DNA of 64,000 bases, taken from the NCBI RefSeq assembly GCF_016786215.1, contig NZ_JADOBG010000002.1:186001-250000 (forward strand), in the 5' to 3' direction. The position numbers and the translations under genes are program-made. Position 1 is the stretch's first letter, and each line of letters begins with the position of its first letter. This DNA is from Legionella bononiensis (GTDB lineage Bacteria > Pseudomonadota > Gammaproteobacteria > Legionellales > Legionellaceae). The notes under the pieces were generated by a model. That model had not been told where the DNA came from, did not search any database, and was given only the letters and a program-made list of their open reading frames with translations. Positions 24,936-34,160 of the stretch are shown here, one piece after another.

Positions 24936-26727
24936 GTGGGGTGTGTTGATGGCACTACTTTCTATGGGCTGTTTTGCGAATCAAACAGGGACCGATTTTA
25001 ATGGCTTTAAAAAGTATGCTAAATCGTTAAATGCCCAACCCAAAGAGGCTATGCGTGGGTTTGAACCTCAAGCGATTTTTGAAAAGTATTCAGAGCATCC
25101 CGCACAAGAAGGATATTATCAAGGGGTTCAAAAGGAACAAACGGATTTATCAAGTCAGGCTAATGCGGCGATTAAAAATGATCCTGGTGCTCAAACCATT
25201 ATTGATCATTTTGGAACAAACAAATTTGAACTCAATCAAGCCAATTCCGTATTGGCTCAATCCCAATTGATTCAGGCTGAAAGTTATGCGATTACGCATG
25301 GACAATCCAATGATCGCGTTCAATGCTCGAATCAAAAGCCTATCTGCACGATGAAGACGCATGAAGAACAATGTTTCAGCTCTCGTTCATTGCCCGATCA
25401 AACCTGCTCCCAGAACCTTAAGGTCCTGGTGGATTCTGAAAAAGTAGTGCAACGCGCTGATTTTTCATTTTATGTTGCTAAAAAATGGACCGGAGTGATT
25501 ACCGTAAATTTGGTGACTGGCGCAATCACTAATGCTGTGGGCGGCTCAGTTCCTTATCCCATTAGGATGAAGCATCCTTGTGATGGCATGAGTGCCACCA
25601 TTCATTCGATACGAAATAATGGTGCGAATGCTTATTGGGTTCAGGTAATTGGCACTCCAACGTGTGCGAATAATGGGTTATTGACCTTTTATATTAATAA
25701 AGGATGGGGACGAGTTTATCCCATTCAAGTCGCCTTGACGGTCACAGCACACTCCAAACCCTACATCAGCCAAGAGTATTGGGATAATCATTGTACGAGC
25801 TTTGAAAATAAGGGGTCGCTGTGTCGAATCAAAAAAGAAAAATGCACGGATACTCAGTCCCCTAAAGTAATTGATGGTCTTCCCATATCTCGTGCGTGTT
25901 GGGCAAAAGAATTGACGTATTCTTGTTCCAGTGCTGCCGCTGATGAATGCCTGGCACAGAAAAACAAAGGGTGTTTCCAAACAGCATCAGAGTGTGCGCG
26001 TTTTGATGAGCAAACTTGTGCTTTGTATAAGCAGACGTACAGTTGCCAGGAAAATGTGTGTGAAGCCCCTATCGAATGCATTAAAGACTTATTTTGCGCT
26101 GATGGTGAGTGCACGGAGCATTCCCAAACTCAAAACAGTGATTTTGGGCAAAGCGTTTCTTCTTTAGCAGTTGTAGGAGAAGCGGGGCATGAATTAAGCC
26201 AACAACCGAATGCGTCTCTTTTTGGGGGACAAGCCGTGCAATGCAAAATATGGCCCTTGGATCTTATTGATTGTTGCCATGATAAAGGATGGGGAAAAGA
26301 CATTGATTTGCTTCATTGTCGTGAGGAAGACAAAGCGCTGGGGCGCGCTAAATTAAATTATGTGGCTCATTATCTAGGCGAATATTGTAGTGAAAAAGTG
26401 GCTGGGGTTTGTTTAGAACATAAACGCTCTTATTGTGTCTTTCCAAGCAAAATGGCCCGAATTATACAAGAGGCCCGTCTTACACAAGTGAATGGCCGTG
26501 GTTTGGGTGATGCAGAGCATCCAACCTGTGCAGGAATGAGTGTGGCAGAACTGCAGAAAATGGATTTGGGGCGGGTTGATTTTGTAACGCCTATCTATCC
26601 CTTTGGTCATGGGACACCTAATAAATCGGCAGGGATTGCAGGTGATCTAAAGATCAAATCTCAAGATCCTAAAAAGTCCATTGATGAAGTGACACGAAGA
26701 ATGCAGAAAAAGGCAGGTGAATTATGA
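24928..26727 (+). CDS. traN: TraN, cysteine-rich mating-pair stabilisation adhesin
   Basis: About 599 residues, nearly the size of F TraN (602). It has a signal peptide (about 1-18), an N-terminal region matching TraN (FNGFKKYAKSL), and a cysteine-rich body with repeated C-x-n-C pairs, such as CLAQKNKGCFQTASEC and CHDKGWGKDIDLL. I chose ATG 24928 because TTGGAG lies 7 nt upstream; ATG 24922 is too close. TraN sits in the outer membrane and contacts a receptor on the recipient, so its variable central part sets partner preference. ATGA overlap links it to traF. Confidence 0.93.
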   Translation: MLKWGVLMALLSMGCFANQTGTDFNGFKKYAKSLNAQPKEAMRGFEPQAIFEKYSEHPAQEGYYQGVQKEQTDLSSQANAAIKNDPGAQTIIDHFGTNKFELNQANSVLAQSQLIQAESYAITHGQSNDRVQCSNQKPICTMKTHEEQCFSSRSLPDQTCSQNLKVLVDSEKVVQRADFSFYVAKKWTGVITVNLVTGAITNAVGGSVPYPIRMKHPCDGMSATIHSIRNNGANAYWVQVIGTPTCANNGLLTFYINKGWGRVYPIQVALTVTAHSKPYISQEYWDNHCTSFENKGSLCRIKKEKCTDTQSPKVIDGLPISRACWAKELTYSCSSAAADECLAQKNKGCFQTASECARFDEQTCALYKQTYSCQENVCEAPIECIKDLFCADGECTEHSQTQNSDFGQSVSSLAVVGEAGHELSQQPNASLFGGQAVQCKIWPLDLIDCCHDKGWGKDIDLLHCREEDKALGRAKLNYVAHYLGEYCSEKVAGVCLEHKRSYCVFPSKMARIIQEARLTQVNGRGLGDAEHPTCAGMSVAELQKMDLGRVDFVTPIYPFGHGTPNKSAGIAGDLKIKSQDPKKSIDEVTRRMQKKAGEL

Positions 26728-27512
26728 GCCGCCTGTTAATGCTGTTGGTATGGGGATTGGTCGTGACGTCGCTTCATGCGGATATTGTGCAGGAGCATGC
26801 AAAAGGATTTCATTGGTATAGCGTTGAAGAGCAACCCAAGCCGATAAAAAAAATCCCACAGCCACGACCCGCGCCCGTGCTGAAATCCCCCTATGAGCGC
26901 CTAATGGATAAGCGTAAGGAGACTCTGAATAAATTGGCAGAGGCTTTGATTGCGCCATCCTTTAGTGCAACGCACGAGTATATGAAAGCGCAAATGGATT
27001 ATTCAAAAAATAATCAGCAATTTGTGCGCTATTGGCAACAAGTCTTATTGGTCCATCCTGAGTTGGATAGCACGCTGAATTTTCCAACCGACAACTCAGC
27101 GATTGCGGTACGTAATGATGCACAAAAAGTATTAATCAATAAAGTGATTCATGAAAGCAGTGCACGCTATGGCTTTATCTTATTTTATCGTGGCACGAGC
27201 TCCATTTCACAAAAAATGGTCATGCATTTATTGCCCTTCATTAAAGAATATGGTTTTTCCATGATTTCAGTCAGTACGGATGGCCAACTCATTGATGGGC
27301 TTCCTAATCCTAAATCAATCCCTCTGGAAACGGTTCAAAAACAAGTAGCACTTGAGGCGAAGTACATGCCAGCGCTTTATTTCGTGGACTTAAAGAGCAA
27401 TAAGATGTCGCCTGTGTCTTATGGGTTTTTATCTTTAGAAGAGTTGAAACAGCGCATTTTTGATGTGATGACTCAGTTTAAACGATTCAGTTATGAAGGA
27501 GTGAATGAATGA
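26724..27512 (+). CDS. traF: TraF, thioredoxin-like pilus assembly protein
   Basis: The 262-residue protein has a signal peptide ending LHA near 18 and a proline-rich linker. A TraF domain follows: GFILFYRGTSSISQKMV near residue 150 and YMPALYFVD near 212. The position of the thioredoxin active site reads RGTSSISQ, so it has no CxxC, as in other TraF proteins. It should act structurally in the outer-membrane mating complex. It overlaps traN and trbB by 4 nt each. Confidence 0.9.
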   Translation: MSRLLMLLVWGLVVTSLHADIVQEHAKGFHWYSVEEQPKPIKKIPQPRPAPVLKSPYERLMDKRKETLNKLAEALIAPSFSATHEYMKAQMDYSKNNQQFVRYWQQVLLVHPELDSTLNFPTDNSAIAVRNDAQKVLINKVIHESSARYGFILFYRGTSSISQKMVMHLLPFIKEYGFSMISVSTDGQLIDGLPNPKSIPLETVQKQVALEAKYMPALYFVDLKSNKMSPVSYGFLSLEELKQRIFDVMTQFKRFSYEGVNE

Positions 27513-27994
27513 AAAAAAGATTCTTTTTAATTGTACTATTCCTTCTTAGTACGCATTCGTTTGCTAATGTGGCATTGGATGAATTAACCCAACTCTTAAA
27601 GCAAGAAGAACTGGCGCGCACCAAGAACAAAAGAATTAGCGCGCTGTCGGAGCAACATTACTTTATTTTTATATACCGCTCCACCTGCCCTCATTGTCAT
27701 CAATTTGCGCCAATACTTCGTGATTTTGCATCCAGTTTTCATATCCCTGTAGAGGCGTATAGTTTGGATGGCGAGTCTTTAGATGGATTTGATTCAGCCA
27801 ATTTAACGCCTGAGTTGTTTCAAACCTTATATGTGTCTGGCGAATACAAGCCTGTAGTGCCTGCCCTGTATCTTGTGAATCGTCCTACGAATCAAGCGTA
27901 TGCCGTGTTGTTTGGTGAGGCAGAGCCTGCACAACTTGCAAACCGCGTGGATGAACTTATGACGCATTTGGAGGAAAAATTTCATGATGAATAG
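27509..27994 (+). CDS. trbB: TrbB, periplasmic DsbC-like thiol isomerase
   Basis: The 161-residue product has a signal peptide ending FA near 19 and a thioredoxin domain with active site STCPHCHQFAPIL near residues 54-66. A cis-Pro loop VVPALYLVN lies near 114. It keeps the CPHC catalytic pair, unlike TraF beside it. It should fold disulfide-rich transfer proteins such as TraN, TraU and TraH. It overlaps traF and traH (11 nt). Confidence 0.9.
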   Translation: MKKRFFLIVLFLLSTHSFANVALDELTQLLKQEELARTKNKRISALSEQHYFIFIYRSTCPHCHQFAPILRDFASSFHIPVEAYSLDGESLDGFDSANLTPELFQTLYVSGEYKPVVPALYLVNRPTNQAYAVLFGEAEPAQLANRVDELMTHLEEKFHDE

Positions 27995-29387
27995 ATTCAC
28001 TATCTTGCGAGAGACACTGTTTAAAAAAACTGTTGCCGCCTTATTGTTGTTAGGGACCAGTCAGCTCTTTGCGAATGCAGAATCCGATTTATCCCATTTT
28101 TTTAATAATTTGGGGTTTGATGCCAATGTGACGGGCTCGCATGCCTATCAAACACAAGCAGCGGGTTATGCCGCTCTTGGTTCGGTGTATGCCCGTAATC
28201 AAGTACGTACCATCCGCCTTGCGCATGTGGATGTGCCTGGAATGCGCTCTGGTTGTGGCGGCATTGATCTCTTTGCAGGCGGTTTTTCCTTCATCAAGTC
28301 GGATCAGATTGTGAAGTTCATGCAAAATATCTTATCGGGAGGAGCAGGATATGCATTAAATCTGGCTTTAGAAACGGAACTTCCTGAAATTGCGCATGCG
28401 ATGCAGTTTATGCAAAAACTGGCGAATGAAATTAATGGCACTAATTTTAACTCCTGTGAAATGGGTGAAAATTTAAGTGCTGCGGTGTGGCCACGAAATA
28501 GGGCAGCACAACAGCGTCTTTGCGAAGATTTAGGTCGTCACCAAGGAACCTTTACGGATTGGGCCATGGCACGCCAAAAATGTTCCACAGGTGGTGACGC
28601 CGATTCCATATTGGCTCAAGCTAAAAATAATCCTGAATACAAGGACCGCGTGTTAATCAATACCAATATTGTTTGGGACTCCTTACAAATTAATCAGTTT
28701 ATTGCTCAAGATCCCAAATTAGCAGAAGTGTACATGTCCATTTCGGGAACCATTGTCTTTAACGCGAAAGGGGCGCTAATGACTTACCCCTCACTTGCAA
28801 CCAATCAAGATTTTATTAAAGCCTTGTTGTACGGAGGAAAGTTACCCAGTTACCACTGCACTGACACAGGGCCACAGTCACATTGTTTATCCATTGATGC
28901 CACAAGCACACAAGAAATCAGTGCTAAAAAAGCCTTAGTAGCTCAGGTACAAGAATTACTGCAGGGAATTTATGACAACATTAAAATGGGCAAAGAGTTA
29001 TCTGATAAGCAAAAGGGACTGATTGAGTTAACACAACCTGCCGTTTTTAATCTTATTTCTGCCAATGCACAACAAAACACGGGTATTCAAGGCAGTTATG
29101 AGCTGGCTCAAAGTGTGGCAACGGACCTTTTAGCACAATACCTTTCTAATTCCCTCGATATTATTCGCGCTTCGCTCTCAGGGCGTGAGCTTGGCGCTCA
29201 CAATGAAGAGCGTTTATACAAAAACCTGCAACTAGCACAACAGTTTGTAGCACGTTTTAGTACGGAGAGTCGTGAGCGGTTTAATGCAGCGTTACAAACC
29301 AATGAATTAATTCGCAACAACGTCAAACAAGCATTAAGTGCATTAACACCCACTTTAAGAACAGCCTATTATGGAGACGCGCAATGA
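27984..29387 (+). CDS. traH: TraH, pilus assembly protein
   Basis: The 467-residue protein has a signal peptide ending FA near 30 and the TraH opening LSHFFNNLGFDANVTG. The conserved GCGGIDLFAGGFSFI near residue 91 and a coiled C-terminal half follow. GGAGG lies before the ATG. TraH sits in the outer membrane-periplasm with TraF, TraU, TraW and TrbB and is needed for F pilus extension. Length equals F TraH (458). It overlaps traG by 4 nt. Confidence 0.94.
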   Translation: MMNRFTILRETLFKKTVAALLLLGTSQLFANAESDLSHFFNNLGFDANVTGSHAYQTQAAGYAALGSVYARNQVRTIRLAHVDVPGMRSGCGGIDLFAGGFSFIKSDQIVKFMQNILSGGAGYALNLALETELPEIAHAMQFMQKLANEINGTNFNSCEMGENLSAAVWPRNRAAQQRLCEDLGRHQGTFTDWAMARQKCSTGGDADSILAQAKNNPEYKDRVLINTNIVWDSLQINQFIAQDPKLAEVYMSISGTIVFNAKGALMTYPSLATNQDFIKALLYGGKLPSYHCTDTGPQSHCLSIDATSTQEISAKKALVAQVQELLQGIYDNIKMGKELSDKQKGLIELTQPAVFNLISANAQQNTGIQGSYELAQSVATDLLAQYLSNSLDIIRASLSGRELGAHNEERLYKNLQLAQQFVARFSTESRERFNAALQTNELIRNNVKQALSALTPTLRTAYYGDAQ

Positions 29388-32140
29388 GTCTTTTAACCAT
29401 TTATACGCCACAAAATGGAGAGTATCTCAAAACAGTTCTGGATGCCATGGTTACGCTGCTTGGCACCTCAACCTACCAATCGGCTCAGGACATCGTGAGT
29501 ATTCTTGCTGTAGGGGTGGTTGGGTTTCAATATGTCAGTGGTAAAAGGATTCAAGCCATTAGTCGTTATGTTCTGTGTACGTTTGTCTTTTTGTTTTGTA
29601 TTTTAGGCATCAAAACCCCGGTTGCCATTATTGATATGCAAACGGCTGATTCAGCGGGGCCTGCACTTACTGTAGATAATGTGCCATTAGGAGTAGGGCT
29701 ACCTGCAGCACTTATTAGTGGCATTGGGTATGGGATTACTCAAGTGTTTAGTGATGTGTTTCATATGCCACAGGATTTAGATTACACCCGAACTGGTATG
29801 TTGTTTGGTTCACGCACGTTCTTAGCCTCTACCAGTTCTAATTTGTCTTTGTCGCCTGAGCTCTCTCGTGATTTGTCCACTTACATCAGGCAATGCATTT
29901 TTGCAGCCAAACTATTGGGAAGTCAGCAAATTTCACCCAATGAAATGAAGCACAGCTCGGATTTAATTCGCCTGTATTTTGAGCATCCTTCTCCTATTTA
30001 TCGTGTCTTATTTCATGATGGATCCAATTTGAGCTGTATTGATGCAGCAGCACGTTTAAAACCAGAATTGAATACGGGAATAGAAAAACAACTCGTTCAT
30101 TTGTCGAATATTATGACCAAGGGCGATAAAGAGAAGTTTAGTGATGGTTTGGCGGCAGCGCATTCCTATTTTATGAATGTGTCCAAAGATGCAGCCAATG
30201 TACTTACGCAAAATATTTTAATTAATGCCACTCGTGAATCCGCCCTTGATGCCTTTGCTTTTGCTGGCGCTGATGCGGAGCTGATGAATTACACCAACAG
30301 CTCCAGTCTGCAAAAAATGCACGTGGCTGAAGCGAATAGTTTTTGGCTTGCAGGCTATCGGCTTCCTTATTATATGACCGTCTTTTGGATGCTGACGCTG
30401 TGTATTTTCCCTTTAGTGATGTTATTAGCACTGGTGCCGGCTATGCACGGGGTATACCTAATCTACATGCAAACTCAGGTGTTTTTATGGTCTTGGCCTC
30501 CGATGTTTATCATTATTCATTTCTTTGTGTCGTTGGCGTCTTCTACCACACTGACTTTATTTGGTTCTAAAAATGGAGGGGTTACTTTTTCAACCATTGA
30601 TTCCATCGCCAGTATTCAAAGCAGCTTTGCATACACGGCAGGGGGCTTGGCCATTAGTGTGCCTGTGATTTCCCTTTTTATTGCCAAAGGATTACCTAAT
30701 TTATTAAGTGCTGCGTCTCAACATCTGGGAGGCATGGCGCAATCCTTATCGACAGGAGAAGCGCAATCAGCCACCCAAGGCAATATTTCCATGGCCTCAT
30801 ACAGTGGTTGGAACATGAACTACAACAATACGCATGCGAATAAATGGGATACCAATTATCAGCATATGGAAGGGCGGGCTACTGTTCAAGCGGATAACGG
30901 TGCCTTGCTTTCGCAAGGAATGGATGGGTCACGCGTGATTAACGCACAGTCTGCGATGAGTCAGATGGCCACGCGATTACACGCATCCGAAAGAATCAGC
31001 TCTTCATTACAAGACAGTGCCAGCCAATCGTTCCAAAATGCCCAGTCGCATCGAACCAGTGCTGATTCTCATTACCAACAAGCGTTGAGTGGCCTTTCTC
31101 AATTTAATGAAAGCGATGCCAGTGAGGTACGGGAAGGAACGGGCATTAATAGAACGCTCAGTAATGCGCTAAATCAAGATATTCGTCAAATGCAAGATGC
31201 GGTTAACCAATACAATCAGCATCATGATAAATCAGGGCAAGTGTCTTGGGATGCGGCGGTTTCGGCCAGAATTGATACACGCAAAGGGGTATTTGGATCG
31301 TTCGCCCATGCAGTCACGGGTATTTCTGGAGAAGCGAGCACGAGTTTGAAAACAGGTTTGTCTGCTTCTAACTCGGTTCAAGCCTTTTTTAACTCCAGTG
31401 AAGGTCAATCATTCTCTAGCGCATTGAGCCACATGGAGTCTACAGCCAAGACGCACCACTTGGATGCCAATGATTCGTTTAATTTGTCAAAATCCGAACA
31501 AATCGCAGCCAACTTATCGCAAGGACATGCTTTATCGGATATGGCCTCAACTGAATACAGTAAGGGTGAACATTATCAACATATGGCTAACCGTGTGAAA
31601 GAGCACTCCGACGGTATGGATAGAGTCTTGGATCAGGCGTTTCATGATTGGGCGGTGCAGCATCATGGGGTCCAGGTAGAAAAAGCATTGATGGGGACCG
31701 ATGCTTCGAGCTTAAGCGCACAACAACAATTGGCCGATCAATTTATGAGCTCTTCCCAAGGACAATCGGCAGTCAAAGAGCAAGTAAGCCGTATGATGCA
31801 CTCATCACCTGAGCACGTGAAAAACCAATTTGAAGCGCAACGTGCTTCGATGAATACCCATCAAAAAACACTCATCAACCAGGCTCATCAGGAGGGTTCT
31901 GGAGGCGTTTTAAATAAATCGCAAGAGCGGCATTTAAGCCAGGTGCAAGATAACACCATCCAGCAAGCGCACGATCTGCGTATGGATAATAGAGAAGATT
32001 TATCAAAAGCCTACCAACACCAAGAGAGCAGTACACAACAGGAGATTAAGGCATCTGAAGCGGATTTAGCACATCGGCAAGCACAACAAAAAAAGGATTA
32101 TGTGGACAATGATCGCGGGTTTAAGGAAGGGCGGATTTAG
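29384..32140 (+). CDS. traG: TraG, mating-pair stabilisation and entry-exclusion-target protein
   Basis: This protein of 918 residues has membrane segments in the N-terminal half (about 45-85, 325-370, 375-400 and 420-440). A long hydrophilic, Gln/Ser-rich C-terminal half follows. This layout fits F TraG (938), whose N-part assists pilus assembly and whose C-part acts in mating-pair stabilisation and is recognised by TraS. Its opening TIYTPQNGEYLKTVLDAM is TraG-like. No traS or traT gene was seen near it, so exclusion must be done otherwise or is absent. traD starts 4 nt later. Confidence 0.9.
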   Translation: MSLLTIYTPQNGEYLKTVLDAMVTLLGTSTYQSAQDIVSILAVGVVGFQYVSGKRIQAISRYVLCTFVFLFCILGIKTPVAIIDMQTADSAGPALTVDNVPLGVGLPAALISGIGYGITQVFSDVFHMPQDLDYTRTGMLFGSRTFLASTSSNLSLSPELSRDLSTYIRQCIFAAKLLGSQQISPNEMKHSSDLIRLYFEHPSPIYRVLFHDGSNLSCIDAAARLKPELNTGIEKQLVHLSNIMTKGDKEKFSDGLAAAHSYFMNVSKDAANVLTQNILINATRESALDAFAFAGADAELMNYTNSSSLQKMHVAEANSFWLAGYRLPYYMTVFWMLTLCIFPLVMLLALVPAMHGVYLIYMQTQVFLWSWPPMFIIIHFFVSLASSTTLTLFGSKNGGVTFSTIDSIASIQSSFAYTAGGLAISVPVISLFIAKGLPNLLSAASQHLGGMAQSLSTGEAQSATQGNISMASYSGWNMNYNNTHANKWDTNYQHMEGRATVQADNGALLSQGMDGSRVINAQSAMSQMATRLHASERISSSLQDSASQSFQNAQSHRTSADSHYQQALSGLSQFNESDASEVREGTGINRTLSNALNQDIRQMQDAVNQYNQHHDKSGQVSWDAAVSARIDTRKGVFGSFAHAVTGISGEASTSLKTGLSASNSVQAFFNSSEGQSFSSALSHMESTAKTHHLDANDSFNLSKSEQIAANLSQGHALSDMASTEYSKGEHYQHMANRVKEHSDGMDRVLDQAFHDWAVQHHGVQVEKALMGTDASSLSAQQQLADQFMSSSQGQSAVKEQVSRMMHSSPEHVKNQFEAQRASMNTHQKTLINQAHQEGSGGVLNKSQERHLSQVQDNTIQQAHDLRMDNREDLSKAYQHQESSTQQEIKASEADLAHRQAQQKKDYVDNDRGFKEGRI

Positions 32141-32144
32141 AATC

Positions 32145-34142
32145 ATGAAACAAAGTTCCTTGCAAAATATGTGGCAATTTATGAGTGGCGGTCAGATTTT
32201 TGACTATAAAACCAAAATGATGATTCAGGTGAGTAACCGTATTTTTCACTGGGCTGTCTTAGGTTTTGTCGTGCTTTTTTCGCTGATTATGGTGTTTTAT
32301 GCCTCGTCTGAATTAAAACTGGTGGCGCTTCACCACATTTCAAGGTTTCTCGTGAAATTCCATAATGGGGAGTATGTGTTATGGACTAACCTCAATGGGA
32401 GTAAAATTACAGCGCTTTTTTATCAAAAAAGCCCTCTTATTCAAGCATCCGTACATCTGGCTCAAGAGGCTCTTTGGCGAAAAGCGCAAATTTCTTTAAT
32501 TTTTGGTGGGGCGGTGTATCTGTTGATTACGCTGTTGTTTTCTCGCTTCTTTATTAAATTAGGTGAAAAATACACCAAAGATCAGTTTGTTTCCGGTACG
32601 CGCTTGGCTGACTCGCCTAAAGAAACCATCAAATCAGTCAACGAATCACAACGTGGTGCTTCAGAAATTAAACTGTTGAATCGCTTACCTATGCCTAAGT
32701 ATTCTGAAAAGCAAGGGATGTTGTTTCATGGCACAACGGGTGCTGGAAAAACCCAAGCCATGATGATGCTTTTGGAGCAAATTAGGGCGCTGGGCGAGCC
32801 TGCAATCATTTATGATAAAGAATGCACCATCAAACCGTATTTTTTTGATGAGCGTATTGATGTGGAGCTTAATCCCGTTTCAAATTTATGTGCCAATTGG
32901 AAAATGTGGCGAGAATGTGCCAACCCGTTGGAGTTTGGCTCCTTTGCCACGTATTTAATTCCTAAATCAGTTCAAGGCAGCGATCCGTTTTGGGTGGACT
33001 CAGCAAGAACCATTTTCACCTCGATGGCATGGAAAATCAGGGATTATGCAGAAAAAGATCCCGTGTTTCTTCTGCAGTTATTACTTACTACTTCCTTGGA
33101 GGAAATCAGGAATATTCTCAAAGGGACTGAATCTGAAAATCTGGTGAGTAAGGAAATTGAAAAAACAGCCATTTCCATTAAGTCCGTGTTGGCAACCTAT
33201 ACTAAGGCGCTGCGTTTTCTTGAGGGACTTGAGAAATCGGGTAAAGAAGACTTTTCGATTAAAGAGTGGATTGAAAATACAGCTGATCCTAAAAAATACA
33301 ATAAAGGGTGGTTATTTATTACGTCACGTTCCAAATATCATAAAGAAATAAAGCCTTTGATTTCTTTATGGTTAGGACTCGCTATGCAAGGAGTGCAATC
33401 CTTGGTGGCTAATAATAAGGGGCGTATATGGCTGGTCATGGATGAATTAGCGAGCTTGCATCGTTTAGAAACCATTTCAGACACTCTGGCAGACATTCGT
33501 AAATTTGGTGGGTGTGTTGCCATTGGCATTCAATCCATTGCGCAATTAGATTTTATCTATGGAGCCCATGAAGCCGGAGCCATTGCGGATCTACTCAATA
33601 CTTCCATTTATTTTAGGAGTCCAAAATCGAAAGTCGCTAAGTGGGTTTCCGAAGACTTAGGCCCACAAGTGATTAACGAGATGAAAGAAAGTCAGTCTTA
33701 TGGTCCTGATTCTGTTCGTGATGGGAATACGGTGGGCTCGCAACGTACCAAGCGAAATACGGTCGAAGAGGGCGATATTATGACTCTTGATGACATGGAG
33801 TGCTATGTTCGTTTGGTAGGCAATCATCCCATTACACGTTTGAAAAACCAATACATTGAGCGTAAAGAAATTTGCGTACCTCTTATTGAGCGAACTATCA
33901 ATTTTGATGCATTGGAAAAAGTAAATCACCGTGCATTGATGGTTCAAAATAATCCTCAACGAAATGATGACGTTAAAAAAATTCATCAATTTGAAACACT
34001 GGCGCATGAGGTATCGGATAAGGATTTAGTGCCTCCTGAATCACCGTATGCGGAACCCAAAGATCAATCTGCAGCGAATAAAAACGACACCGATGCGATT
34101 GAGTTGCGTGAGGCATCCATTGTTATAAAAGAAATTTTTTAA
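32145..34142 (+). CDS. traD: TraD, type IV coupling protein
   Basis: The 665-residue protein has two N-terminal membrane segments (about 30-50 and 110-130), Walker A HGTTGAGKTQAMM near residue 195 and Walker B LVMDELASLHRLE near 430. ATG 32145 is used; an in-frame extension would run into traG. TraD is the hexameric ATPase that brings the TraI-DNA complex to the secretion channel. The acidic tail is shorter than the F TraD tail. It precedes traI by 18 nt. Confidence 0.95.
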   Translation: MKQSSLQNMWQFMSGGQIFDYKTKMMIQVSNRIFHWAVLGFVVLFSLIMVFYASSELKLVALHHISRFLVKFHNGEYVLWTNLNGSKITALFYQKSPLIQASVHLAQEALWRKAQISLIFGGAVYLLITLLFSRFFIKLGEKYTKDQFVSGTRLADSPKETIKSVNESQRGASEIKLLNRLPMPKYSEKQGMLFHGTTGAGKTQAMMMLLEQIRALGEPAIIYDKECTIKPYFFDERIDVELNPVSNLCANWKMWRECANPLEFGSFATYLIPKSVQGSDPFWVDSARTIFTSMAWKIRDYAEKDPVFLLQLLLTTSLEEIRNILKGTESENLVSKEIEKTAISIKSVLATYTKALRFLEGLEKSGKEDFSIKEWIENTADPKKYNKGWLFITSRSKYHKEIKPLISLWLGLAMQGVQSLVANNKGRIWLVMDELASLHRLETISDTLADIRKFGGCVAIGIQSIAQLDFIYGAHEAGAIADLLNTSIYFRSPKSKVAKWVSEDLGPQVINEMKESQSYGPDSVRDGNTVGSQRTKRNTVEEGDIMTLDDMECYVRLVGNHPITRLKNQYIERKEICVPLIERTINFDALEKVNHRALMVQNNPQRNDDVKKIHQFETLAHEVSDKDLVPPESPYAEPKDQSAANKNDTDAIELREASIVIKEIF

Positions 34143-34160
34143 GTCATCCAGGGAGGTATG